From Hyphomicrobiales bacterium (GTDB lineage Bacteria > Pseudomonadota > Alphaproteobacteria > Rhizobiales > Rhizobiaceae), in contig UCEU01000016.1 in NCBI GenBank assembly GCA_900471485.1, positions 203,837-267,836 on the forward strand: DNA of 64,000 nt, given 5' to 3'. Of the stretch, positions 25,305 through 34,495 are shown one piece after another. The position numbers and the translations under genes are program-made. Within the stretch, counting starts at the first letter, position 1, and the number at the start of each line of letters is the position of its first letter. The notes beneath the pieces are model-generated. The model worked only from the letters and a program-made list of their open reading frames with translations, searched no databases and was not told where the DNA came from.

Positions 25305-27035
25305 ATGCAGATCAAGTCGATCGATCCCCGCGCTCTGAAGGAAAACCCCGACCGCATGCGTCAGACGAAATCGTCGCCGCAGGCCGATGCGCTGATGCTG
25401 GCGACGATCAAGACCGTCGGTATCGTCCAGCCGCCAGTGGTGGCGCCCGAGGCGGATGGTGGCAATGGTTACATCATCGATGCCGGCCATCGCCGGGTGC
25501 GCCTGGCGATAGAAGCCGGTCTCGAGGAAATCGAGATCCTCGTCGCAGATGCCTCAGATGACAACGGCGCCATGCGCTCGATGGTCGAAAACAGCGTGCG
25601 CGAAGCGTTGAACCCGGTCGACCAATGGCGCGGTATCGAGCGGCTGGTCGCACTCGGCTGGACCGAAGAAGCGATCGCCGTCGCGCTGGCGCTACCCGTT
25701 CGCCAGATCCGCAAGCTGCGGCTGCTCGCAAACGTCCTGCCGGCAATGCTGGAGCAGATGGCTCTGGGCGACATGCCGTCCGAGCAGCAGCTTCGGATTA
25801 TTGCAGCCGCCGGCGAAGGCGAGCAAAAGGAGGTCTGGAAGGCGAATAAGCCGAAGAAGGGCGACACTGCAGCCTGGTGGACGATCGCCAATGCACTGAC
25901 CAAGAAGCGCATGTACGCCAAGGATGCGAGCTTCGGCGACGATCTTCGCGAGGCCTACGGCATCGAGTGGGCGGAGGACCTGTTCGCACCGGCTGATCAG
26001 GACAGCCGCTACACAACCAACGTTGAGGGCTTTCTCGGCGCTCAACATGAGTGGATGACCAACAATCTGCCGAAACGCGGCGCGATCGTCGATGTCAACA
26101 GCTGGGGCCAGCCGGAACTGCCGAAGAAGGCCAGCCAAGTCTACGGCAAGCCCTCGAAATCCGATAGCGCAGGTGTTTATCTCGATCGCGACGGCAAGGT
26201 ACAGACCGTCCACTATCGCATGCCCGAGGCGGCCAAGCCGAAGGGCGGCATTGCGAATGGTGCCGACAATGTCGTCGATAACGACAACGGCTCGACACCG
26301 AAGGTGCGTCCTGACGTCACGCAGAAGGGGCAGGATATGATCGGCGACTTTCGCACTGACGCCCTGCATGATGCCCTCGGCCGCGCTCCGATCGAAGACG
26401 ATATGCTGATGGCGCTACTTGTCCTTGCCTTCGCGGGACAGAACGTCCGCGTCGACTCCGGCGCAGAAGGTGGTCTCTATGGCGGTGCGCGCTTCGGGCG
26501 CCATGCGGCTCGTCTCCTCGCCGAGGACGGCAGGATGTCCTTCGACATGGAGACGGTTCGCGTCACGGCCCGTGCGGCCCTGATCGATGTACTCTCGTGC
26601 CGGCGCGGCATGTCGAACAGTGGCGTCGTGTCGCGTATCGCTGGCGAGGCAATCGGTGCGGACAGCTACCTGTCGAACATGGGAAGCGAGGAGTTCCTCA
26701 CATCCCTCTCGCGTCAGGCGCTTGAAAGCGTCGCCAAAGATGCCGGCCTTGAGCCGGGAGCACGCGTCCGCGAAACCCGCTCAGCCCTCGTCACTCACTT
26801 CGGAGGCGATGCGAACCTCGTCCATCCCTCCGCTCGGTTCGCGCCGGAGCCGACGGAGGTCTTCGCCCTTCTCAAGCATCTTGATCACGACAACGGCCAG
26901 CAGGACGAAGTCGAAACCGAAGCCCTGTCTGATGACGCGCATGCCGAGGTCGGTGCCTCTGATGTAGCCGACTACGATGACAAGCCCGGCACGCTCGACG
27001 ATCACGAAGCGGCTTACGGTATCGCGGCCGAATAA
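25305..27035 (+). CDS. large ParB N-terminal domain protein
   Basis: 576 residues. Residues 1-110 form a ParB/Srx-like nuclease-related domain: SIDPRALKENPDRMRQTKSS, then YIIDAGHRRVRLAIEAGLEE with the GHRR box, and MVENSVREALNPVDQ. A KorB/ParB-type HTH follows (WTEEAIAVALALPVRQIRKL). The long C-terminus is family specific and ends acidic. Proteins like this are found on rhizobial plasmids and integrative elements apart from the partition locus. The true partition ParB here is RepB at 61872, so this one is probably a regulator or transfer accessory factor. Confidence 0.8.
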   Translation: MQIKSIDPRALKENPDRMRQTKSSPQADALMLATIKTVGIVQPPVVAPEADGGNGYIIDAGHRRVRLAIEAGLEEIEILVADASDDNGAMRSMVENSVREALNPVDQWRGIERLVALGWTEEAIAVALALPVRQIRKLRLLANVLPAMLEQMALGDMPSEQQLRIIAAAGEGEQKEVWKANKPKKGDTAAWWTIANALTKKRMYAKDASFGDDLREAYGIEWAEDLFAPADQDSRYTTNVEGFLGAQHEWMTNNLPKRGAIVDVNSWGQPELPKKASQVYGKPSKSDSAGVYLDRDGKVQTVHYRMPEAAKPKGGIANGADNVVDNDNGSTPKVRPDVTQKGQDMIGDFRTDALHDALGRAPIEDDMLMALLVLAFAGQNVRVDSGAEGGLYGGARFGRHAARLLAEDGRMSFDMETVRVTARAALIDVLSCRRGMSNSGVVSRIAGEAIGADSYLSNMGSEEFLTSLSRQALESVAKDAGLEPGARVRETRSALVTHFGGDANLVHPSARFAPEPTEVFALLKHLDHDNGQQDEVETEALSDDAHAEVGASDVADYDDKPGTLDDHEAAYGIAAE

Positions 27036-27124
27036 TTGCACCAATCCCTTCCAGCTTTTCAAAACCTCCGCCGGTTATCCCGGCGGCGATTTGCTTTTAG
27101 AACCTTCAAACAAGGAGCCCGGCC

Positions 27125-28021
27125 ATGAACGGAGCCACAACTCTTTCCGCCACAGATCGAGTGTCCATGTCGCCAGCGACCGATGACGTCGAATTCGGGG
27201 TTAGCGCCGACGGATTTCCCGTTGCACGTATCGGCGAGATCCTCCTCGGTATGATTTCCAACGGAGGCGGCGACTTCTTTCTGGCCAGTGCTTGGCGCAT
27301 CACCAAACCGCTTGCTGAGGTGCGACATCACCATTTCTATGGCCATGATGGTCGCGTGCCGGACGAAGCTGCCTTTCGTCTGAGGGCGATCGAAACCGCG
27401 CAGCACATGCGGGAACTATCTGCCTTGGCTCGCGTGCAGACACGCATGTCCGCGACCACGCCGTGGGGCGGCTCACAGCTAGCGACGATCTATGCCGAGG
27501 GAGTAGTGAGCCACTCGACCTCAGGGCATGGGGGCTTTCATCTATCACCCGGCCGAAATCGTCAGGTCGATGCATCGGTTCGAAGCGCGGGCGGCTGGTA
27601 CGAGGAAGACTGCGAATGGGCGATCGTCGCCTTGACGTTCCCGGATCTCTTCACAGGCTACGAGCGCCGATGTGCTGACGACGCTGCTCGTAACAGCTTT
27701 CCGGACTATTGGGAGAAGCTTCGCGGCCGTCCTCTTAGTGCCGGCGAATCCTGGTCGAAGGATCGCACGGAGTTCGAGCGCGTACATGCCGATGACTGGG
27801 TCGTCATCTCTGCGATCATCTCCACTCAGCATTTCGGCATGACCGAGGTCGTCGCCACCAAAGGCGGCAATCGCGGGTTCCAGATCGAGGAATGCCGTTT
27901 TCTCGTCAGTCATGACGAGTACGGCGGACGAGGGCGTTTTGGATTTGTCATCAATCTCGCGCGCCATGCCGTTTATAACGGTCCGTCGAGCTTCGTGGGT
28001 TGGAGTACGAGGGCGGCATGA
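27125..28021 (+). CDS. DUF7007 domain protein
   Basis: 298 residues. The central block TTPWGGSQLATIYAEGVVSH followed by STSGHGGFHL and RSAGGWYEEDCEWAIVALTF is the DUF7007 signature, found on alphaproteobacterial plasmids. The N-terminus contains MISNGGGDFFLASAWRITKP. No catalytic motif is known. Its stop overlaps the following gene's start (ATGA). Confidence 0.8.
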   Translation: MNGATTLSATDRVSMSPATDDVEFGVSADGFPVARIGEILLGMISNGGGDFFLASAWRITKPLAEVRHHHFYGHDGRVPDEAAFRLRAIETAQHMRELSALARVQTRMSATTPWGGSQLATIYAEGVVSHSTSGHGGFHLSPGRNRQVDASVRSAGGWYEEDCEWAIVALTFPDLFTGYERRCADDAARNSFPDYWEKLRGRPLSAGESWSKDRTEFERVHADDWVVISAIISTQHFGMTEVVATKGGNRGFQIEECRFLVSHDEYGGRGRFGFVINLARHAVYNGPSSFVGWSTRAA

Positions 28022-28359
28022 TGGCACCGGTAATGTCACCTGAAACTCAGCTCTCTCGCATGGAAGACGCTCGCCGCCAGACCCAGAGGCAGCTGGAGCT
28101 CATTGACAGGCAGATTACCCGCCAGATGACGGCAATCTTGCCGCAGCTTGCGCGGCGCCAGACCGGATACCATCGCGGAAAGGCGCCGGATGGCCGCACC
28201 TTGCTCGAGCGCTATCGCGTCAACCTTGCCGGGCTAACCGCAGAGCGTCAGCCGGAGGCCGAAGCGTTATCGAGGAAGCTCGCTCGACAGGACGCTGCGA
28301 TAGCAGCACTGCGCGATCGCTTGTCTTCTTCCGGCCAACACGCGAGCAAGGGGGGCTGA
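28018..28359 (+). CDS. conserved hypothetical coiled-coil protein (113 aa)
   Basis: It starts at the ATG at 28018, overlapping the DUF7007 stop. The sequence is charged and helical (MEDARRQTQRQLELIDRQIT and LSRKLARQDAAIAALRDRL), predicting a coiled coil around a central TGYHRGKAPDGRTLLERY. No family with known function recognised. It belongs to the same short operon as the genes at 27125 and 28364. Confidence 0.65.
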   Translation: MMAPVMSPETQLSRMEDARRQTQRQLELIDRQITRQMTAILPQLARRQTGYHRGKAPDGRTLLERYRVNLAGLTAERQPEAEALSRKLARQDAAIAALRDRLSSSGQHASKGG

Positions 28360-28363
28360 TGAC

Positions 28364-28816
28364 ATGGCAACGATAGGCGACCTCGAGCGGAGGGCTGGGA
28401 TTGGATCTTCCGATGCTGAGCGTACCGCGTTTTGGCTGCGGTTTCATCATCTCGACGGAAAAGCGTGCCTCAATGCTGGCGTGGCCGAGCTCAAGCGCAT
28501 GATCGCAGAACGCGAAGGAGGGACGGAGTTGCGTACTGGCGAATCCCGGCGTCAGCGATGGCCGACTCCGAGTGACGATCAGAAGGCTGCTTTACAAGCA
28601 TATGCCGACAGGCATGGCCGACGCTGGAAGAGCATCATCAGTGAAGTCTGGATGGGTGGGCCGCCTCACGACGATGGCGGGATCTTGCGCGGTCTCCGCA
28701 ACACCCATGGTCCCACATGGCTTCAATCATACCGGTTGCCGAAAGCAGCACTCGGGGGACAGTCCGACTGCATCGCAGCGGGCTCGTACGTGGGCGCCAG
28801 CGAAGGCGAGGAGTAG
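28364..28816 (+). CDS. conserved hypothetical plasmid protein (150 aa)
   Basis: Follows the preceding gene by 4 bp. The recognisable segment is ALQAYADRHGRRWKSIISEV then LRGLRNTHGPTWLQSYRLP, a pattern seen in rhizobial plasmid proteins that probably fold as a small helical domain. There is no signal peptide or membrane segment. Function unknown. Confidence 0.65.
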   Translation: MATIGDLERRAGIGSSDAERTAFWLRFHHLDGKACLNAGVAELKRMIAEREGGTELRTGESRRQRWPTPSDDQKAALQAYADRHGRRWKSIISEVWMGGPPHDDGGILRGLRNTHGPTWLQSYRLPKAALGGQSDCIAAGSYVGASEGEE

Positions 28817-29133
28817 AGCAGGCTGGAGCCATATCCATGTCGTGTCCGGTGATGGCACCGTGACGGTTTGTCCTTCGGTTTTGCTGCGGTCTGAACCAGC
28901 GTCCGTCCGCTTCAAGGCCGCTATCGCGCCGCGGGGCGGCCGGAACCCGCCGTCCTGCACGGAGCAGCTCCGCTCGGCTTCGCAGGGCAATTTTCCTGCT
29001 TGCTCGCAGATCGGCTCCGCTTGGCCTGGCATGTCCGGACCGTGAAGCGCCCGTCTTCCGCCGGTTCGTGGCGACCGCACCGAAGGGCAAGCCGGCACGG
29101 GGCCGGAACCGCTTCGGCTCGAAAGGAAAAGAC
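28817..29133. other. GC-rich leader, no gene recognised (317 bp)
   Basis: GC-rich sequence with several potential stem-loops leading to the ribosome binding site AAAGGAAAA of the gene at 29134. No coding frame is convincing. Confidence 0.4.
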
Positions 29134-29721
29134 ATGGCTAAGCCCACAAACAATCCTCGCCAGACCGCCCGGGTCGTTCAGCTCCGCAAGGGCGCCACCC
29201 TCGAAATGGTCCGCCTTACCTGCCCAGACAGCGCCCAGGCGATCAAGATCGCCGAAAGCTTCGGGAACGCTGTTGTCGACAGCGGCGGGATCCGAGATCT
29301 TCACGAACGGCTCATCGTCGAGACCGCGGATGCGCTTAGCGAAGGCCTTGGTGACCGGGCCATGCAGATCCACCTGCAGCGGATCGTCGGCGCCTATGTC
29401 GGCTCTGCCCACGGCGCAGGTCAATTCTACAGCAATGCCGTCACCCAGGCACGCGATGCTACCGCCAAGGCGGCAAACGACACACGAGACGAAGATCTAG
29501 ACGGTCCCGTCGGCTACGATAGTACCGCCCACCGCAAGCGGGAGTTTGCCGCCGACATGGGCATTCAGGCCCACGCACTACGGATGGCAGCTGAAGGTGC
29601 TGTCGCTGCCTACAAGCAGATCGTCGGCGAGAACTGGAAGCCGTTCGATCGCCCGATCGAAAACCCCGGACACTCTGTCGACCGCAAGGCGGCCGCGGTC
29701 CAGATGTCCGCGTTTGACTGA
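29134..29721 (+). CDS. hypothetical protein with a decayed second copy nearby
   Basis: 195 residues from MAKPTNNPRQTARVVQLRKG. Largely helical and soluble, containing DLHERLIVETADALSEGLGD, a segment AVTQARDATAKAANDTRDED, and the end VDRKAAAVQMSAFD. I do not recognise a family. A shortened copy lies at 30926-31131 and lacks the middle of the gene. A strong hairpin terminator follows. Confidence 0.65.
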   Translation: MAKPTNNPRQTARVVQLRKGATLEMVRLTCPDSAQAIKIAESFGNAVVDSGGIRDLHERLIVETADALSEGLGDRAMQIHLQRIVGAYVGSAHGAGQFYSNAVTQARDATAKAANDTRDEDLDGPVGYDSTAHRKREFAADMGIQAHALRMAAEGAVAAYKQIVGENWKPFDRPIENPGHSVDRKAAAVQMSAFD

Positions 29722-29729
29722 CACACTAC

Positions 29730-29750
29730 GGCGGGGTTCGCCCCGCCTTT
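29730..29750 (+). terminator. rho-independent terminator after the 29134 gene
   Basis: GGCGGGG-TTCG-CCCCGCC stem with a stable tetraloop followed by TTT, 8 bp after the stop codon. Confidence 0.75.
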
Positions 29751-29931
29751 CATTGTCACATGGCGCCTGCCATTGCCCCGGCGGCCACTGCATAGCTGCA
29801 ATGCACAATAAATGTTTTCCAGATGGTCAATATTCAGGCATAACGCCTGCAGCTGATGCACATGACGGTCTCCTCCCAGTTCGTCGCATTGGCTGTTCCC
29901 CTCTGGAGGTTTATTGACCTTCAAACTTTGT

Positions 29932-29962
29932 GGGCCGCGGCTTTCGCCGTCGGCCCTTTTTT
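29932..29962 (+). terminator. orphan strong terminator
   Basis: GGGCCG...CGGCCC stem with an inner CGGC/GCCG extension and a run of six T. No coding gene ends here, and the previous terminator is about 180 bp upstream. It may end a small RNA. Confidence 0.6.
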
Positions 29963-30044
29963 CTTGCCGCGTTTCTAGCACCATTCTGATGTGATCATGC
30001 GTGCGACCACTATCGGCAACGAATGTGGTGAAGCGGTCATTTCT

Positions 30045-30494
30045 TCAATCCGGATGGACGGGCTTTCCGTGATAGGTCTCGCGGAACGCTTTTGCGTGTT
30101 TCTTGTCGGGCACGGTAACGATTACGAAGCGACGCCCGGTCTCAGGATCCCCTTGACTGGACAAGTCGATCATCCAGATCGTTTTCGGCGCCAGGGTTGT
30201 AAGCTCGATCAGCTTTTCCATGGTCGGATCATCATTCGCCTGGACGGCAAATGGGAGCTCATATGCGAAGGTTTCTTGGCTTGCCGGCCCGCTGAGCTGT
30301 TCCCTGAACCATTCCCACACGCTCCCAAAGTCCACGGGAAACGGTCCAAGGTCAACGTTCACCTGGACTACGTCGCGCGCGAAAATGACCTCGCCGTCAA
30401 AGAATGTGTGAATTCCGAGAAAGTACTGGGAAAGTTCCAGGTGAGCGGAAAGAGCCTCGCGGAGGATCTTCAGGTTCGATGTTGTCTGGAACAT
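30045..30494 (-). CDS. hypothetical protein (149 aa)
   Basis: The start at 30494 (MFQTTSNLKILREALSAHLE) has GGAG six bases upstream. The product alternates strands and helices with FFDGEVIFARDVVQVNVDLG and FVIVTVPDKKHAKAFRETYH. No membrane segment. Not assigned to a family. It converges on the orphan terminator. Confidence 0.6.
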   Translation of the reverse strand: MFQTTSNLKILREALSAHLELSQYFLGIHTFFDGEVIFARDVVQVNVDLGPFPVDFGSVWEWFREQLSGPASQETFAYELPFAVQANDDPTMEKLIELTTLAPKTIWMIDLSSQGDPETGRRFVIVTVPDKKHAKAFRETYHGKPVHPD

Positions 30495-30672
30495 ACAGGT
30501 CTCCGTGGGCCTACCAAAGAATTTCAGCGTGATCAATTGCAACAGGCAGATAATGATCTGGAGCGCTTGCCGCAAACGGTCGAAGTTTCGACCTTAAATC
30601 TAATGTTAGTCATGCTTCAGGCAAGATTAAAACGACAAGTTGCTGAAACAACGTGAATTTGAGAGGGCGACT

Positions 30673-30897
30673 TTGCAGATTGTTATCGACACGATCGACC
30701 CGGAGGGAAAATGCCGTGCTCTAGTGGTCGAAGCCCTTCGATGCGACGGCGAGACACTTTTTGTCCGCAAGGGAACTTGCGATTTGGAAGTAGCGGTTGC
30801 CTCCATCGTCGACTGGACGCCGATCGATGACGAGACGTCACATTCCCTGACACTCGACAGGTGGATTACCAGGCGCGAGGATGTCGTCTGTTTCTGA
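30673..30897 (+). CDS. hypothetical protein (about 74 aa)
   Basis: LQIVIDTIDPEGKCRALVVE and onward look like a compact alpha/beta protein. The start is uncertain: the TTG at 30673 has a GAGAGGG stretch upstream, and a longer frame begins at another TTG (30640). No family recognised. Confidence 0.45.
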   Translation: MQIVIDTIDPEGKCRALVVEALRCDGETLFVRKGTCDLEVAVASIVDWTPIDDETSHSLTLDRWITRREDVVCF

Positions 30898-30925
30898 TGG
30901 CAATCGGCACAACGTGGCGGTTTTC

Positions 30926-31131
30926 GACAGCGACGGGATCGGAGATCTTCACGAACGGCTCATCATCGAAACCGCGGATGCGCTCAGTGAAGGCCTTGGT
31001 GACCGGGCCATGCAGATCCACCTGCAGCGGATCGTCGGTGAGAACTGGAAGCCGCTTGATCGTCCCGTGGGAATCCCGACCAATCCCTGAATCGCAAGGC
31101 GGCCAAAACATAGATTTCCGCCTTCGACTGA
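30926..31131 (+). pseudogene. internally deleted duplicate of the 29134 gene
   Basis: GIGDLHERLIIETADALSEG and the following HLQRIVG match residues about 52-88 of the 29134 product almost exactly. The sequence then jumps to GENWKPLDRPV, which in the full gene lies about 80 residues later. Both joints carry the ten-base string ATCGTCGGCG in the parent, so the deletion probably arose between short direct repeats. The tail (SLNRKAAKT, stop, ISAFD) is interrupted by stops. Confidence 0.75.
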
Positions 31132-31233
31132 GGACGCGCACCGAGACGGGGCTCACGTCCCGCCTCTAGATTTCCGAGTCCGCAACGAGCGTTGACGTGC
31201 CAATACTCGTTGCTGTCCGGTGGGGCATAATTA

Positions 31234-31524
31234 CTACTCTCCGTCGCCCTTTGGGTCGGGTATAAACGGGCTCGGAAACTCAGTGTCATCGGGCAGCGTC
31301 ACAATCCTCGCAGTCAGTTTGCGGATCCTATCGATCGTAAAGGCGTTGTCGGCAAACCAGAGTTCGATGACCGTGGGGTCAAGGGAATCGACCATAGCCG
31401 GGGCTGGAACAATGCAGCCAGATGCCCTGATGGTGCGAATGTTTTCTTGGTACCTCCGGATGCGTTCTTCCAATGGAAGCTCCGGGCCGTGCTTTAAAAG
31501 CTTCTCCTTTGGCCACTCTGCCAT
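31234..31524 (-). CDS. hypothetical protein (96 aa)
   Basis: MAEWPKEKLLKHGPELPLEE onward; a soluble acidic protein with ENIRTIRASGCIVPAPAMVD. No recognised domain. The coding-like composition and start codon are acceptable, but evidence is limited to the open frame. Confidence 0.5.
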   Translation of the reverse strand: MAEWPKEKLLKHGPELPLEERIRRYQENIRTIRASGCIVPAPAMVDSLDPTVIELWFADNAFTIDRIRKLTARIVTLPDDTEFPSPFIPDPKGDGE

Positions 31525-31835
31525 TTCTGGGTCCCTCTTCCGTCAGTTCGCTTCAATTTCCTGCGCTTCGCGCCAAAATTGAAATTCGAAAATGCTTCTA
31601 GCACGTTCGCATTGTTCTGCGAGTGAGAAAAATTGCGAACTTATAGGTAGGGCGCCACTGTACTGCGGCCCGTCTCGGGCGTTGGACCTGCAGGAGCCGC
31701 CCACGTCAGGCAACGGCTTCGCCGTCCTCCACGTCGTTTCGGCCGTTCCGGTGCAAGCCGTGCGCTTATGCCTCCTGCTCTTGGTCTCCGCGACGGGGCC
31801 GCGATTGGCGCGGCTCCAAACAGTGGAGAAGAGAA
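31525..31835. other. upstream region of ardC, no gene recognised (311 bp)
   Basis: The left 100 bp are AT rich and could hold promoters for the two divergent genes. The right part is a GC-rich leader of ardC. Confidence 0.4.
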
Positions 31836-32762
31836 ATGAGCAGGAAGACCGAAAGCCAGCGCATCGACATCTATTCCCGGATCACTGATCGGATCATCGA
31901 GGAACTCGCCGGCGGGGTCCGCCCGTGGATGAAGCCCTGGAATGCAAAGAATACCAATGGCCGGATCACCCGCCCGCTTCGCCACAACGGCCAGCCATAT
32001 TCGGGCATGAACGTCCTCCTGCTCTGGTCAGAGCAGATGTCGCGTGGCTTTGCTTCCTCGATGTGGATGACATTCAAGCAGGCGTTGGAACTCGGCGCCG
32101 CGGTTCGAAAGGGCGAGACCGGATCGACGGTCGTATTCGCGAGCCGATTCACCAAATCCGAAGCGGACGGAAACGGTGGAGAGGTCGATCGAGAGATCCC
32201 GTTCCTCAAAGCTTATTCCGTGTTCAACGCTGAGCAGATCGACGGATTGCCCGAGCATTACTATAGCCGGCCAGAGATCGTGCTCGATCCCATCGCACGG
32301 ATCGAGCAGGCGGATCGGTTTTTCCGCAACACCGGTGCGGTGATCCGCCATGGCGGAAATCAGGCTTTTTATGCACCCGGTCCTGACGTCATCCAGATGC
32401 CACCCTTCGAGACCTTCAAGGACGCTGCAAGCTACTATGCCACGCTGAGCCATGAAGCGACCCACTGGACTGCGGATGAGAACCGCGTTGGCCGTGACCT
32501 GTCGCGCTATGCCAAGGATAGGAGTGAGCGTGCCCGTGAGGAGCTAATTGCCGAGCTTGGCAGTTGTTTTCTTTGCGCAGATCTTGGTATCGCCCCCGAA
32601 CTTGAACCGAGGCCTGACCACGCTTCGTACCTTCAGTCGTGGCTGAAGATATTGGCCGACGACAAGCGGGCAATTTTCCAGGCGGCCGCGCATGCGCAGC
32701 GCGCAACGGCATTCCTTCATGGGCTACAGCCGGAGGCAGCCGGTAGGCGGGACGCTGCTTGA
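31836..32762 (+). CDS. ardC: ArdC-type antirestriction protein
   Basis: 308 residues. The N-terminal ssDNA-binding domain (DUF1738) covers about 1-130: IDIYSRITDRIIEELAGGVR and PWMKPWNA, GQPYSGMNVLLLW. The C-terminal zinc-metallopeptidase-like domain has LSHEATHWT (HExxH form HEATH) and downstream EELIAELGSCFL. ArdC proteins shield incoming plasmid DNA from type I/II restriction by binding single strands. Its place in the probable leading region fits early expression in the recipient. Confidence 0.9.
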   Translation: MSRKTESQRIDIYSRITDRIIEELAGGVRPWMKPWNAKNTNGRITRPLRHNGQPYSGMNVLLLWSEQMSRGFASSMWMTFKQALELGAAVRKGETGSTVVFASRFTKSEADGNGGEVDREIPFLKAYSVFNAEQIDGLPEHYYSRPEIVLDPIARIEQADRFFRNTGAVIRHGGNQAFYAPGPDVIQMPPFETFKDAASYYATLSHEATHWTADENRVGRDLSRYAKDRSERAREELIAELGSCFLCADLGIAPELEPRPDHASYLQSWLKILADDKRAIFQAAAHAQRATAFLHGLQPEAAGRRDAA

Positions 32763-32783
32763 GCGCTTGAAGTTTCAGGGAGC

Positions 32784-32957
32784 TTATGGTCGGTCGTCGC
32801 GCTCGGCGGTGGCCGGCTCTGCCAACGCGTCACATGGGGCCAGACCTTCCGGGCTGCTTAAATCCAACTTTCCCCAGATCGAAGGCTTAGAAGCGGAAGG
32901 CTTCAGCTTCCGGGACTGCTTGATTTCGACGATAAACGGTTTCGTCTGCTTTGCCAT
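32784..32957 (-). CDS. small IWGxLDL-module protein (57 aa)
   Basis: MAKQTKPFIVEIKQSRKLKP then KPSIWGKLDLSS. The same module begins the SyrB-like gene at 6991-7659 (FVVEYKRG, SIWGNLDL). GGAGGAC lies just before the ATG. Such short proteins are common on rhizobial replicons and are sometimes annotated as SyrB-related regulators. Function unproven. Confidence 0.7.
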   Translation of the reverse strand: MAKQTKPFIVEIKQSRKLKPSASKPSIWGKLDLSSPEGLAPCDALAEPATAERDDRP

Positions 32958-33440
32958 ATGTCCTCCAGGCGATGATTCGCGGGGCAACTCTATCGCGGCG
33001 AATTTCTCTCGCAAGCGGACCTTGGTCGGATGCCTTCGAGGAATGTGCATATCTTTGTCGTGGCCTTGGCAGATTGCTGATCAGCTGCGGCCGTTCATTG
33101 GTGACCCCGGTGCGGGCCGCCATTGCCATATCCCTTCCCTTGCCGACAGGGCTCCATCCGCGGGCTCGATGAGGCATGTCTGGCCGAAGAGCGGCTACGC
33201 CTCGCTCGTATTCCCGCAACGGCGCTGCGAGACTTTCATCCCCTGACGGCTACACCGTCATTCCTCGCGAAACAAGAAAGCCTCTCCGCGCCGCCCTCCA
33301 CGGTGTTCCGGCCCTAAGGCCCACCCCATTGCGCAAGCGCAATGGGGACCCCGGGGGGTGCGGTCCGATCGTCCCCGGCCTTTGCGACTGCCATCGAGGC
33401 CGCAATGGAGCGGCCCGAAACAGCGAAAAGGAATACGACA
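32958..33440. other. intergenic region with palindromic leader (483 bp)
   Basis: No gene is recognised. It ends in the leader of the DUF736 gene, which holds the perfect hairpin at 33324-33347. Confidence 0.45.
33324..33347. repeat. perfect 11-bp-arm hairpin in the DUF736 leader
   Basis: CCCCATTGCGC-aa-GCGCAATGGGG, about 90 bp upstream of the DUF736 start. It may be an attenuator, protein-binding site or mRNA stabiliser. Confidence 0.6.
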
Positions 33441-33755
33441 ATGGCTACCATCGGCACCTTCACCTCTACCGAAAGCGGCTTCACCGGCACCATCAAGACC
33501 CTCAACCTCAACGTCAAGGCTCGCATCAACCGCGTCGAAAACCCCTCCGACAAGGGCCCGCACTTCCGGATCTACGCAGCCGGAGCCGTCGAACTCGGCG
33601 CGGCTTGGCAGAAGCACTCGGAGCAGACGGGCCGCGACTACCTCTCGGTCAAGCTCGATGACCCGAGCTTCCCCGCACCCATCTACGCAACGCTGACGGA
33701 AGTCGAAGGCGAAAAGGAACTCCAGCTGATCTGGTCCCGCCCGAACCGGGACTGA
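33441..33755 (+). CDS. DUF736 family protein
   Basis: A 104-residue protein reading [40 protein letters not shown] and a C-terminal [13 protein letters not shown]. This is the DUF736 family, a widespread small beta-rich protein of plasmids and ICEs in alphaproteobacteria, thought to bind ssDNA or act in transfer but not characterised in detail. The AAAAGGAA ribosome binding site and isolated strong terminator suggest high expression of a single gene. Confidence 0.9.
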   Translation: MATIGTFTSTESGFTGTIKTLNLNVKARINRVENPSDKGPHFRIYAAGAVELGAAWQKHSEQTGRDYLSVKLDDPSFPAPIYATLTEVEGEKELQLIWSRPNRD

Positions 33756-33805
33756 GCAAACAAGCCCCGCCCGAAAGGGCGGGTCCATAGGCTTCCCAAA
33801 AACTT

Positions 33806-33843
33806 AAAGCCGGACCAGGCTTCGAGCCTGGTCCGGCTTTCTT
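33806..33843 (+). terminator. long hairpin terminator after DUF736
   Basis: A perfect 16-bp stem (arms 33806-33821 and 33825-33840) beginning AAAGCCGGACC, with a 3-nt TCG loop and ending in TTTCTT. It is unusually long for a simple terminator. Confidence 0.75.
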
Positions 33844-34070
33844 GGTGGCACACGAGAGGGAGGGATAGCTGCTCAGAAACCGGGAGTGTGCCGCTCGTGC
33901 ATGCCGACCTCAAGGATGAGCGGTTCCCCCAATTTTCTCCAGCCGCCGATGGCGCCCTCCGCAAATCGGCTCCCCCACTCCCCGGCCCTGCCGGTCGCTT
34001 GCGCGATCCCTGACCCCGCCATCCCCTCCCGGCGGCTGTCGTCGTCTTTCACACTCAAGGAGCTCAGACG

Positions 34071-34238
34071 ATGACCTACAACATTGAAATCCAGATCGAG
34101 GAACTGCGGGCCGAACTTCGTAACGCGTGCGACGTGGGCGAGCGTCGCCAGATTCAGGCCGAACTGGAAGTTGCCCGGGCGGAGCTTGCGGCCGTCGCCC
34201 TGCGGAACGAGACCGTTGATCGAGAGCCTCCGTCCTGA
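34071..34238 (+). CDS. small coiled-coil protein (55 aa)
   Basis: MTYNIEIQIEELRAELRNAC then ERRQIQAELEVARAELAAVA, a short heptad-repeat helix. AAGGAG lies nine bases before the ATG. Similar short proteins recur on rhizobial plasmids. No function known. It is missed easily because of its size. Confidence 0.65.
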   Translation: MTYNIEIQIEELRAELRNACDVGERRQIQAELEVARAELAAVALRNETVDREPPS

Positions 34239-34495
34239 GAAGCAACCGATAGCACGGCGCCATTGTCGACTGTCGCGGTGCGCCTGTGATCCCATTTCAT
34301 CGACATCAGGGATAGTGCGTCTCGGACGTCGTGCCGCAACCTGATGGCGTCAGAATTTTCCCCGCCTTCGGCTTCCTCGCGAGCCAAAATTCAGCCGCCC
34401 TCAGGTCCTCCACTTCGCTGCGGTCGTTCCGATGCAGCACTCCTTCCCGATCAGCATCTCATCCCCGCGATGAAACGCAATCACAGGAGAACCAC

